A stretch of 64,000 nucleotides of DNA, taken from contig JAHRHY010000021.1 in assembly GCA_019671135.1 (NCBI GenBank), forward strand, positions 186,001 to 250,000, read 5' to 3'. The notes beneath the pieces are model-generated. The model saw only the letters and a list, made by a program, of their open reading frames with translations, made no database searches and was not told the origin of the DNA. Origin of the DNA: Linnemannia hyalina (taxonomy: Eukaryota > Mortierellomycota > Mortierellomycetes > Mortierellales > Mortierellaceae). This document shows positions 11,779 through 24,000 of this stretch, one piece after another (position 1 is the stretch's first letter; each line of letters begins with the position of its first letter). The translations under genes and the position numbers were made by a program.

Positions 11779-12913
11779 TTAATCCTTGTTCTTCTTCTCC
11801 TTCTTTTTCTTGTCCTTCTTTTCCTTCTTGACCTTCTTCTCCTCTGATCCATCGACCTCCATATCCTCGCCCTTGCGCTTCTTGGCTGGTGATGGCTGTG
11901 ACTCTTCCACCTCTTGCTCCTGTTCCTCCTCTGCCTCCTCCTCCTCCTCTGCCTCCTCAACTGCAGCAACTTCCTCCAATTCCTCGTCATCCTCCATGGC
12001 AGCCTCCAACTCCTTCTGACGCTTCTTCTCTGCTTCTTCCTCTGCCTCGCTTGCTCTCTTCTCCAAGGTCTTCAACCATTCAGCAGCAAACTTTTTGCCC
12101 GATCCTGACAACTTTGCTCCAGGGGCTGGGGAATCGGCTCCAGCAAACTGGAATCTCTGCTTCAAACCCTCGGGTTGGTCGCGTTTGGGGACAGGGCGAG
12201 ACAAGATCTCCTCTCCCAAGGTCTGTCCTGAAGGGATAGAGGTAGAAGCAACGAGGGCGAGGTGTTGGTGTACTCCATTGGGTGCCTGAAGAAGACGACC
12301 TCCCTTGTTAGCGGCGGGGATCAGGGGCTGGAGTGAAAGCATCTCTCCGGCGATTCCAGAGTCGGGCGAAACGGTCTGGAGGTAGTATTTAATGGTGGTG
12401 GTCGCAGAGGAGTAGGCCGAGATTTCCTTCTTCTTCAATGAGCCGAGTGTGGTGGTTTCCTTTGATGTTGTTGGTTTGGTTGAAGGGGGGAGGGTGATAG
12501 ACATGGTTTCGAGATCCTCGTTTGTGACGCCCTCGGGGACCCTGATCAGCCAGAGCTCGTGCTTGGATGCTTCATCCACGTCGAATACTGAGTGTGCGTG
12601 CTTCTTGGCCGTATGCAATGAGAAATCCCGAGGGGGCTTGTAGTCACTATCGATGGTCAATTTGAAGATTTGTTGCGCTGAGTTAGTTCCTTTTGCTTGT
12701 GCTTGTGCTTGTGCTTGTGCTTGTGCTTGTGCTTGTGCTTGTGCTTGTTTTGTTTGTGTTGTTGTTTTGTGACAAAAAGTTCCTTGTGCGCGAGATAGTT
12801 TGTTGATTGTTTCGGTTATGTGTGTTTTTCTAGTAAACGTACAGGTTCTTGATGCCTTCGTCGTCGCTGGACTCGATATCGCTGTTGACGTTCTCGCGGG
12901 ACTTGGGCGCCAT
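11779..12913 (-). CDS. Probable DNA-directed RNA polymerase I subunit RPA34
   Basis: Main exon 12677-11779 encodes a domain (LTIDSDYKPPRDFSLHTAKK, HELWLIRVPEGV, KYYLQTV, LLQAPNGVHQHLALV) followed by an acidic stretch and a strongly basic Lys-rich tail. This layout matches the RPA34/CD3EAP family: a TFIIF-beta-like dimerisation domain that pairs with RPA49 on Pol I, plus a basic tail. A likely first exon, 12913-12843, encodes an acidic start (MAPKSRENVNSDIESSDDEG) ending at a GTACGT donor. The phases do not fit: exon 1 leaves two bases, while every AG acceptor found upstream of the main exon leaves two more before the next codon boundary. Either a micro-exon is missed, the start lies elsewhere, or one base is wrong. 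The intron carries nine copies of a hexamer. Family call rests on architecture rather than invariant residues. Confidence 0.6.
12695..12748. repeat. Hexanucleotide microsatellite (GCTTGT)9
   Basis: Nine perfect copies of GCTTGT, ending at a TTTG run. It lies in the presumed first intron of the RPA34-like gene, just upstream (in gene sense) of the acceptor. On the gene strand it reads (ACAAGC)n, so each copy carries an AG. In the frame of the main exon it would encode Gln-Ala repeats and is open, so partial inclusion in the mRNA cannot be ruled out. Confidence 0.9.
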
Positions 12914-13470
12914 GGTTGTTTTGTGTGTGAAGGTGATGTGTTTTTGTGAGTTGAATGCAGGCAAAGCTTGGGGGGTCAAAAGAAAAAAAGAAAGCAAATG
13001 TTTGTTTGCGTGACTGGTAAAATGATATGCTACAAACTCGATTCAGTTCAAGCCACCGAACAACAATATCCGCTTCCCGGAGCTCAAAAGGTTCAGGGAC
13101 TGGGGGATGGGTCGCCCCTTGCATCCTCTAGCATCTCCTCAGCAAAGCCAACCAACCCTCACAACCTACATCACCATGTTGTCGTCTGTCAGAGGTATAT
13201 AAACATACGGAGGCCAGCATGAGTTCTTAATTCGCATACAAGGAACACATGGACAAACCAGCACCGGATTTCTTATGGCGAGATTTCAACAGTGCTTTGT
13301 AACTCGGACTATGTTCGCGTGATCAGGAGCGACTTTCAGGAACCAAAACCTTTGGCAAAAAGCAAGCAGAAGGAGATACGAACCGTGATGTCGTGGATCA
13401 CAGACATATCGCACAAAGGACACACCTCGTCGTTATGTTGCAACTCCACGCACTGTGAGGCACGAGGACC
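12914..13470. other. Divergent promoter region, RPA34-like gene and uL10m gene
   Basis: About 560 bases between two divergent genes for ribosome/rRNA production. It includes a TATATAAA-like stretch near 13196-13203. A possible short upstream start, MARFQQCFVTRTMFA at 13274-13321, ends in a stop. No other feature is recognised. Confidence 0.35.
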
Positions 13471-14368
13471 ATGCAAGAGCGTATTCAAGACAGACAAACT
13501 TCGATCTACCAAAGACTAATTGTCTTATGATCTCTTACTCTTATATATCAATAGGAATCGCTGCCCGTTCCGTGCGGCCATTGACCGCTTCTACTGTCCG
13601 TCAATGTAAGGCCAGCCAACAACTTGCAGTTGGCACTCATAGTACAATCTTCAGGAAGTCTCTCACAAAAGAAACACGGCTCACACCCCCGCCAACTTTT
13701 CAATTTAAATAGATGCCTCAACATCACATATCTCGGCAAAGGGATCATCACGCAAGGCGGCGGCGGTTGATTCAGGAAAGAAGCTCACCAACTACGGCAA
13801 GGACTTCCGCCCACAAAAGACCTTTTTGCACCACGCCTACTCCAGCATTCTCAATAACAACCGCATCATGCTGATCTGCCAACACAACAACATGTCCGTC
13901 CCCGAGCTGATCCAGCTCCGCACAGAGCTCGCCGCTGCCGGTGCTGAGATGAAGGTCATTCGCCTCGGTATCTTTGCTGCTGCTCTCAGGGAAACACGCT
14001 ACGCCAACCTGGAGCCCTTGATTAACGGACCTACTTGTGTGATCAGTTGCAACGTCAGCCCGGAGGACGAGGAGGCACAGTCGTCGGCCAAGGTGCCCAA
14101 GGGTTTGACAGGAATCCGCAAGATTGTGGAGAAGAACCGCAAGATGATTTTGCTCGGAGGCAAGGTTGACGATTCTTTGGTCAGCGTGGACGATATGGCC
14201 AAGATGGTCGAGATGCCTGGTATCCAGACTCTCCGGTCGCAGGTTGTTGGTCTTTTGAGCCAGGCTGGTGGTGGACGCCTTGTCCAGCTCTTGGGTATGA
14301 ACCCTACCCTGTTGGTGATGAACTTGGATGCCCATGCCAAGTCTGGCGATGCTGCCCCCGAGGCATAG
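13471..14368 (+). CDS. Mitochondrial large-subunit ribosomal protein uL10m
   Basis: Component of the mitoribosome stalk base. The main exon 13713-14368 carries the L10 fold (KTFLHHAYSSILNNNRIMLICQHNNMSVPELIQLRTEL, MKVIRLGIF, GKVDDSLVSVDDMAKMVEMPG, LLSQAGGGRLVQLLGMNP). By phase it joins exon 13555-13605 (ARSVRPLTASTVRQ), which gives an Arg/Ser-rich presequence suited to mitochondrial import. The best in-phase start found is a 10-nt exon, 13471-13480 (ATG CAA GAG C), with donor GTATTC and a 74-nt intron containing a CTAAT branch-like site. That gives 238 residues, near the 249 of yeast MrpL11. The 10-nt first exon is inferred and could be replaced by an unseen one; the remaining exons are firm. 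Confidence 0.82.
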
Positions 14369-15085
14369 ACGAGCGTGCTTGTGTCTTTACTAGCGGGTTG
14401 TAGTTGTAGTAGTAGTAGCAGGAAGAGGAGTAGAACATATTTACCATTAGAAATCCCATTGTCACTTTTTTTTATTTCACGTCAAAGGCTGCTGTGTCTT
14501 TATGGGGGTGTGTGTTTGTGTGTTGTCGCTTATTTCAGTTTGTGGGCCATCTGTAGATTAGCGTTTGCTCTTACTGTGCTTGCGTGCATGCGTGCCCTCG
14601 TTTTTTACCTGGGAGAGTTGAAACGGACACGCTCAGGCAACAAGGACACGAACGCATAAAGGATCCAATAGAGAGAGAAAGAGAGAAAGAGAGAAAGAGA
14701 GCTGGCCAATTGAAAGCAGCCCGTCTTCCTGTGCCCCAGTCCAGTTCGCCTCTTCGTTCTTCTTGCACGCGCTGTTGTCTAAAGTCGTCTTGACTACTGC
14801 CTCTTCTTGATTCCCCCCCCTCCCATCTCTCACTCGCGCACTGCACTTGCCTCCTCATCCTTCGCCATCACCCTCACTCACACCCACACACAGACAGACT
14901 TACAACATCAGACAGCAAAGGAATAACACCGCCCTTTTTCTTTTTTGTGTTTATCACAACGGTCTCTCTCTCTCTTCCTTCACCACAACCAGTCGGTACA
15001 ACCAGCCTAACGGACCCTCAACCTCTGTCAGAACAAGCGACGCTACACACCACCATCCAAATCACTCTTTCCCATATACCTTTTG
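14369..15085. promoter_or_regulatory. Intergenic region and promoter of the first histidine kinase
   Basis: About 700 bases. It starts with the presumed uL10m 3' UTR, contains a (GAGAAA)n-like purine run near 14672-14701, and becomes C/A- and C/T-rich from about 14800 to the start codon at 15086, as in the other promoters here. No gene is seen. Confidence 0.45.
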
Positions 15086-18000
15086 ATGCGGCCAACCAAC
15101 AGCCCCTCCAACCCCTCCAGCCCATCCGCACCCTCACAGGCCCCATCCTCCACTACCACCACCTCCTCCTCTAGACTTGGCCAGGTCACCCTCGCATCCA
15201 TCCTCAAGCAGGCACCACCTCCTTACGCATACGTCCACTATGCACCTATAGCTGGTCATGACGCCGCCTTCCCTCTCTTCACAGCCGCAGCAACTGCAGG
15301 AGCCTCAACAGCCTTACCCCCACCCCAAAGTCAACTGCCCATGCCACTCCCAGTGCCACCACCACCAGCAATACCAACTATGCACCGACCTCGTATGAGG
15401 ACAATGGACTCGTCAACCTCACTGGTAGACAGCATCACACGTGAAACAGATATGTACGACCCTGTGCCACCACCTCCTCGGGAATTGGACAACAACAACT
15501 GTACGGACGATGTGGCCTCCCGGTGGAGCCATCGCCCCTCCCTCCTCTTCCAACCCTCCTTCGTCCCTAATATCATGGCAGACAACTCTTCTCGCTCGTC
15601 AACACAGGGGGTTGTCCCTCTTATTTCAAAAAGTGCAGCGCTATTACCGCCTGTGATGCGTACCGAGCAAGAGTACATCACGGCAAGCTCCCACCAAAGA
15701 AGCGCTCCCAGCAGATCCTCCGCCACCTTCCCAAGCACAGCCTCTTTTCATCGCCGTAAAGAAGAGCTGGGTCACGACAACCCTTACAAACCACCATCAC
15801 ATACCAACAGCTCTGCGTTCCATCCCCCACGGGTTGCCGGATACGAGTTTCGAGGAGGGTCCCAGGCAGGCAACATGGGATTGATGCTCGGCAGACGGAT
15901 ATCGGACGGGTTACCAGTTACGGGCAAGCTACACCAGTCATTGACGCTACTACAACACGAGCACAGGATCTTAAAACGATTTCAGATCAAGGACGGACGA
16001 TATAACCCCCACAGCAATCTGAGTCGACCACATCCACAAACAACACCGCCAGGAAGCGATGGTGGGAGCGGGAGCGGGAGCAGTAATAAAACAACGCCAG
16101 GCGATTGTCCAACCGAGTACGAGTCCGGGCTGGTAGAGGGCGAGAAGTACTTTAACAGGACCGTGGTTGACTTTGTTGATCTGGATCGGACTCAGATGTC
16201 TATACTTATTATGCGCCGTCTCGGACCAAATCTCCTATCGCACCAGCAGCACCGGTTCACAGGACTCGACGACACGGATAGTCACCAGAACTCGGAGCTA
16301 CATGCGGACAGGATGGGCGCATCGCCTTTTCCAGACACCTACACGTTTCTGGTGTTTTGTCTGAAGGCTGCCTGTGTCTTGGAGGCGTTACAAAAGTCCA
16401 ACGTTGCACATCTGGCATTGTCGCCAACCGCGTTCCACTGGTCACTTCCCGAGTCATACGGCGTAGAACAGTCATCCCAAGAAGAGACTGTGCAGCGGAG
16501 CACTCCACGGAACCCATCGTCGTTGTATCACGATGCGGACTCTTTTGACTCTGATCGAGTACATCCTTACAGCGACCACGGAGCGGCGGGCAACCCTCCG
16601 ATGACACACAGTGGGTCAGGATATTTCAGCGCATTGCCACAGTCGCCCAAGTGGGACGTTAATGATACCAAACTGCGACTTTTCGACTTCACGCATTCCA
16701 AGATTCTGAGTCATGAACGTGCAAGGGCGCCGAACAACATTTTTGAGTGGCACATTCCCGGATACCTGGAGTACCATTTGCAGTTTCTGGCGCCGGAGCA
16801 GACAGGGCGAGCAGAGACATGGATGGATCACCGAACGGATATCTACGGACTCGGTGCCACGCTGTTCACACTGTTGACTATGCAGTTCCCAAATCGTGGC
16901 ACAGACAGTGTTCAAATTTTACAAGGTAATTATTGCAAGTGTGATGATGGCGGAGCACTTTGCTTATCTTCTTTATGCGCGCATTAACCAAGAGTTGATT
17001 TTCACTTGGATGAACTCAAAATCGTAGGCGTCCTTTCAAGAGAGCTGCCACCACTACGGGACTTCCGGCCTGACATACCGCCAGTAATTGACGACATCCT
17101 CCGCAAGATGACCAAGAAGGTAGCCACCATTTCTCCTTTTGCTAATACATGAATGTCTTTCAAAAGTTGAAAACTAAAGACTAGCATCTTATTATGTTTG
17201 CTTAAAATAGCAACCAAGTCAGCGGTATCAAAACGCTTTCGGCTTCAAGCAGGATATTCTCCACTGTCTCAACGAACTGCACAGGACTGGATCTGTAAGG
17301 AGGACCTTTGGTCATCAGTTGGCAATGTGACATGGGTAACTTGCAATCATGACTGGAGGCTGACCAGTAATTTGCTTACGTGAATAGGTCGAGCAATTTC
17401 CTCTCGGGAAGCATGATGTGTCTTACCAGTTCGTGCTCCCGAACACTATCTTTGGACGATACATTGAGCAGCAAATGATCTCGGCAGCTATTTCACAAGC
17501 GGCGGCAGCTTACCAGCACAACAGCGATGCCTCGGACACCAGCTCAAACGAGGACGATGGTCCGACACCAAAAATGATGGCGATGGATGACGACCATTAT
17601 GACTTTGAGGACGAGATTGTGTCGCTACAGAACCAGGCTAGTGCAAAGATCTCGCTGTCTTCAAAGACACTGCTCAGGACACCAAAGTCGTTTGATGGCG
17701 GGAAGGCTGTCCACCGGGGACTTGAGACCACCGATCCTGTTGTCAGAGCCATTTTTGTTAGCGGTCCATCTGGCGTCGGAAAGTAAGTACTACGTCGTCA
17801 TTCAGTTATGTACGAATCCATTGAAGTACTTGCGCATTAATTAACGTATACTTTTTCTCTGGTCTTGTTTTAGGTCGATGTTGATCAGAGGAATGGCACC
17901 GGTGGCGCGCAGCTCGGGATTGTTTGCAGGAGGGAGTTTTGAAGCGGATGAGTCGGAACCCTACTCAGCCATTTTGTCGTGTATACAGAGTGTCCTACAG

Positions 18001-21000
18001 CAATTGCTGACTCAGCACACGGACGCCCTCGCCTCGCTGGTTGTCGCTATCCGGACAGCATTTGAGCCCAATTCAGGAATCGGAATCGTCTGCGACCTCA
18101 TCCCGGAGCTCAAGTACTTTTTCAACGGCTCCGTCATGCCAGACAGCAAAGACATCCCGCTCACCCACTCTGTAGCTCGATTTCATGCCCTCATTCTTAA
18201 GTTGATTCGAGTCATCTCGACACACTTTTTCATGACTTGGCTCATCGATGATATCCACTACGCGGACGAAAACTCGATCGCGTTACTGGCAACCTTGGTC
18301 AACGTCAACAAACGACTCCCAATCGTCCTCATCATGACACACCGGGATACCATCGATTGTCTCATCAAAGTCAAGCAGATTCTGGGAGGAAGCAATCCAA
18401 CCGGAAACAATCCTACGGGGAGCTATGGCACACTCGGAAGCATTCACCACGATCCTTTGGTGGACGAGATTTCGAGTTTGAACACTTCCATGTCGGCCCC
18501 AGCACCCATGACCAAGACGACTGCGATCCGGGCTACAGGACTTCCGCTGGTGGTTCGCGGAGGCGGAGGGGTTCGGTTTATCAAGTTACAGAACCCGTCG
18601 ACCGGCAACATCCAAGAGTTTTTGGCGACCCTTCTTCACCATACCAAGGCCGATGTCGCCCCTCTCGCTAAGGTTTTCAATCAAAAGTCTTGGCTTACGA
18701 TCCGTCAGCTCACTCTGGAGTTGTACAGGAACCAGACCATCCGCTTCAACTCGCTCACCAAGGCCTGGGAGTGGGAGTCCTGTGCCGAGACACTGGCACA
18801 CGAGGTCAGGAAGTTGACTGGCGAGGAATACGCGTTCCTGGAGCAACGTTTCCGTAACTTGGACTGCGATACCAAAAAGATCATCAACTGTGCGGCGGTC
18901 TGCGGTTCCGTTATCAGCATCCACGACCTCCAGCACCTTGCGTCGACAGCGTACGTTTGGTCAACCAAAGGAGGCCAAGGGACCCACCCTCCTCACGAGA
19001 AACTCAACCATGCTCCCGAGACGGCTGAGCCCGATTCCAACAAGGGCAGCAGCGCCATGGCAGGATTGCAGTCGGCATTGCGGGAGGGCATCCTTGCGTA
19101 CACTACCCTACCGGATCACGTTAGGTTCCACCACAACATCATGCGCAAGGTTGCTCTCACTCTCTTGGAGGGTACTGATGAGAAGGAGCGTCTGCACTAC
19201 GAGATGGCCAAGATTCTGCTCAAAATTCCTGGTCAAGAGTTCCGGACGGCGAACCACGTCTTGCTGTCACTGGACCTCATCAAAAAGAAACTAGTTCCTG
19301 TCGACCCTGATGCGCCCAAGGAAATACCGTATTGGGTTCCTGTCGTGGATGATGATGCTGATGCTGAATACCCGGCGCTGGACACCGAATCTCTAAGAGC
19401 GATACTATCTCTTGCAGGCGAAAAGTCTCAGAAGAGTGGGGCGCAGGATCTGGCTATGGCGAACTGGTATGCTGCTTTGACGTTGCTTCCCGAGAACTGC
19501 TGGGACTTGCCTGTTGCTGGAGCTACCAAGGAGAGTCTCGGGTCGAGCGAAAAGGATGTTGACGAGGCGGAAGATATTGTGCATGAGGTCCCTCAGGTTA
19601 AAACGCCGCTCTACCTTGAGGCATTGAAACTTCACATTCAGTGCATTGAGGCCGAGCGTTGGCGGGAGAACTTTGACGAGGCGATGAGTATCTGCAACAC
19701 CGTCTTGGACAAGATCTCAGACCCAATTGACCGCGCACGGGTTTACCAGCACCAGATCGAGGTCTCGGTATGGGCCTTCAGTCGACCGGACGAGGCGACA
19801 CGGATTGCGATTCAGTGTTTGCAAGAGCTGGGGCTGCCCAAGGACATTTCATTCAACCCCTCCCAAGCTGAGATCCGGAAGCTGTATGATGAGACTCATC
19901 TTTTGTTGTTAAGCCATATGGCGGAGCTGCAGGCGGAAAACCCAAAAGTTTGCACGGACCCAAGGATCAACATGATGATGGAAGTTCTCTCTGTCGCAAA
20001 GTAGGTCTTATACACAAGTCTTTATTTTCGTCCGCAAGTACGACAGCATTTTTGTTTAAGTAAGAAATTGTCTGGCCACCTAACTCTACATTTTCTTAGC
20101 TCGAGTCTCTATTATTGCAATGTGCCGTTCCTTGCTGTTGGAGTGGTAGAGTCCCTCAAGCTGGTCTGCAAGTACGGATTTTCCAAGGACGCCGGGCGCG
20201 CATTGGTCTCATTTGCATTGACCCACTCTACTTGGCATGGCGTTCTCGAGAATGCCTATGAAGTCGGAAAGTAAGTAGAGCAAGGATGGCTTCCGTCAAA
20301 CGCACTATCGGTTATCGTTAATATTCCGAGCGACAATTAACATATTCTTTCATTACTAATAGGTTGGCATACCGAGTCTGCAAGGACAACCACCATGTCA
20401 AGTTTCTCTTTCATTTGACGGTCCAGCAGTGGGGCGAACATATCGCTAACTCAATTCCCGCACTGGAGGAAACACTGACGGCCTCGGATATGACCTGCGA
20501 TCGGCTGTTCCACACTGCAGGAACCATACACATCTCGGTCATGCGTGTCCTCCTTGGCCGTGTCCACCTGCGCGACTGCATGACGGCGACAACAGATCTT
20601 ATTAACAAGCACAACGAATTCGGTCCCAAGTCGCATGGAGTTGAGGTTATGCAAGGCATTTTGCAGTTGGTCAAGTGTCTCAAGGGTCAAACGCAGTCGG
20701 AGAACCCCGAGACCATCTTTGACGATAACGATTTTGCAGAGTCCAAGGTTCGCGGTAAGGTCGACAAGTCACTCATTATGGCCCACAACAACAGCACCTA
20801 CACTATGCTGAAGATCATGGCGGCTTTCGTCTTTGGACATTACGAGTTCATTGACGAGATTACCAAAAGCTGGCACGACGACCCCAAGTCGATGATGAAC
20901 TTTGAAGGCACTTGGATCTCCCACTCGATACTGACGGTCATTGGACTAACCCTCGTCAGCCTGATGAGAGTTGAACAACCCGCAGACGTCAGGGAGCGAC

Positions 21001-24000
21001 GACGCGGCCAGCTACTCGCGGTCAAGGACAGGATGGAGAAGGGAGCTCTCAAGTTCCCGACAAACCATGCGTCGATGTTCCACCTGGTTGAGGCGGAAAT
21101 GGCTGATCAGGAAGAGGAGTCCAAGAAGGACTTGAAGTCGATTCTGTTGCTGTACGAAAAGTCGATCGCCTACGCCATCAATGGCGACTTCCCGCTTCAC
21201 CGATGCATTGCGTACGAGTTGGCCGCCAAGTGCCACCTCCGCCATGGACTTGTCACCAGCGCCAGATGTCTTTTGGCTAACTCATGCAAGGGATACCAGA
21301 TGTGGGGAGCTCGCGGCAAGGTCCTTTGGTTCTACAAGACGTACCCTGAGATCTTCGGAGTGCTACCCGAGACTGAAAACGCGGTGCCTGCACGTGGATT
21401 CTTCTATCGGCCTAACGATAGTCCTTCTGTCCGTCGTCCTCGAACCAACAGTTCTGCCGGGGCGATACCCACTGGCGCCTCCAATGTCAGCAGCACCGTT
21501 GTTGGGGCACCCTCCCATGCGGCCACCTCACCTTGGCTTTCTGGGAGCCCCAAGACGATGTACAGTCCGGGTGGATACGGGAGCGATGCTGTTTCGGCGG
21601 CAGCCGCGGCTATGGCAGAGTCGTGTCTTACTTCAAGTATGCACTCAAGCGCCTCAACAACAAGCTCGATCTCAGGACCTCTTCTTCCCAACAGTAACTG
21701 GATTTCATCGCCTCAGTCGCCAGAGATGGATAATGCCGATCTGGACGTCCTCGACTTCTCGTCCGTGATCGAAGCGATGCAGGTGATTGCCAGTGAGATC
21801 GACCTGGACTTGCTTCTGGTCAAGTCTCTCGGGGTTCTCAACCAGAGTGTCGGTGCCAAACGCTGTTGCGTGATTATTGACAAGGACCAAGAGCTGGTCC
21901 TGGCAGTGTCCCAGGGCGATCTTGGACGATGCGAAGCCGTGAACCCGCCGATAGAGATTAGCCAATGCAGCTCGCTCTTCCAGGGTGTCATCAACTATGT
22001 CATCAACACTGGAACCCCATGTCTGCTTACCAACGCTCAGGACGACCCCAGGTTCTGTGCGGACGAGTACCTCAAGCAGCGGTCCGATCTCAAGACGGTG
22101 CTCTGTGCGCCGATCGTTCACAAGGGTGTTATGGTCGGAGTGCTCTACATGGAAGCGTTTCCACAGCGTGCGTTTGCGAACAAGCGTATGTTGGTGATGA
22201 ACCTTCTGGTGCAGCAGTTGGGAATCTCCATCACTAACGCAATGCTGTACCAGTCGGTGCTTCAGTCCGAGGCCAAATTGAATGGCTTGCTGGAGAACAT
22301 GCCTTGTGGAATTGCCTTGTGGGACGCTACGGCCGAGAAATGCCAGTACATCAACTCGAGCTGGAGGGACATGACTGGATTTTCGATCGATGAAATAATG
22401 GATTCAGGATGGACGATTCTGACCCATGCCGACGAGGTTGCGATCTACGCCCAGCATTGGCGTGAGCGCGTTCAAGCTGGGGCTCCTTGTCAATGGTATG
22501 TGATATGAATTGCTTTCTTCACAAAATGCATCTTGGTGAGTATGTGGCGCAACTCTTGACACTATTACTGATTCTATTTATTGTAGGGAGAGCCGTTACA
22601 GGCTGAAGGATGGGTCATTTCGGTGGGCGATTGTGAGGATGTTGCCGATCAAGTCACCGTCGGACAACAGGATCATCCAATGGCTTACAGTGACCATTGA
22701 CATTGACGACCAGCGCCGTGCTGTCCAACTCAAGTCCAATTTTTTGGCCAACATGAGCCACGAGCTCCGCACGTAAGTCTTTTTGAGTTTTTCTCTAAAC
22801 CCATGCTACGAATATTGTATATTTGGTCAGCAAAGCAGCTTTGACTCTCGAGCCTAACAAATTGGTGGCAACCTCTCATCATCATGCAAATATTAGACCA
22901 TTCTCTGGTATTTTGGGCATGTTGTCGCTCCTCCGCGACTCGAGCGGGCTCTCACAGGAGCAGTTCGAGTTTGTTGACATGGCCAAAGCTTCCTGCGAGA
23001 TGCTGATCCGTATCGTTGATGACTTGCTCAATTTCAGCAAACTGGAGGCCGACAAGGTGACACTGGAGTACATCCCGCTCTGTTTCGAGGAGATCCTTGG
23101 AGGTAACTAGCGCACCATTTTCTTTATGGAAATGTGTTATCTGTTCCCAGTTCAAGTTTCCGACCATCTCTCGCTAACATATCGACATTTCCTTTTTCTC
23201 TTGTAGATGTGTGTGATCTGTTAGTGCCGTTGGCGTCGCGCAAGGGCTTGGAGTTGATAATGCTATTCGACAGTACGCTCCCGATACTCCTCATTGGCGA
23301 CCCCGACAGGATGAAGCAGATTTTGATGAATCTCATTGGTAACGCCATCAAGTTTTCGACCACCGGCAACGTCGTCATTGAGTTCTGGCACGAGATGAAC
23401 AAGAAGAAACCGCGCCGATCTGCCGCCTCATCTCAGGATCTGCTCAAGATCCTCTCTGGCAAAACCTCGGGCCGTGTCGAGTTGGAGGACGATTCCCATC
23501 TTGGGGACGAGGTTGTTTTGCACTGCTCTGTTCGGGATCAAGGAATCGGACTGAGCCCTCAGGAACAGAAGATGCTCTTTGTCTCGTTCCAACAAACCGA
23601 TAACGGAACTACGCGCAAGTATGGAGGCACCGGATTGGGGTTGTCGATCTGCGCTCAGTTGATTGCGCATATGAACGGCAAGATTGTGGTCGATTCGGAG
23701 AAGGGCAAAGGCGCGACATTTACTTTCACGGCCTGTCTGAGGACACCGACAGACTTTGACCAAGAGCAGAATCCAGCCGAGAGTTCAAGGATCAAGGAGT
23801 GCGATAAGATCCTGAATGTTCGTTTGGATCTCATCAGGGGCAAGCGGATTTTGATTATGTCGCCGAATCGGGACCTCCGAGAGCAAATCAGGCGGACGCT
23901 TCAGGACACCACATTTGTCGAGTATGAGACCGTCGAGGCTGCGTTGGAGAGTGGCGTTATCAAGATGACTGGCCTCTCGACCTCGGCCGCAAAGCCATCT

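Noticed and set aside
11786..12289. Plus-strand frames rich in Ser, Leu or Pro opposite the RPA34-like gene
   Set aside because: They are complements of the Lys/Glu-rich tail (CTT/CTC repeats) and not genes.
13274..13321. Short frame MARFQQCFVTRTMFA as the start of the uL10m gene
   Set aside because: Its possible donors leave zero or two bases, whereas the next exon needs one, so it cannot be joined in phase; the ATG at 13471 can.
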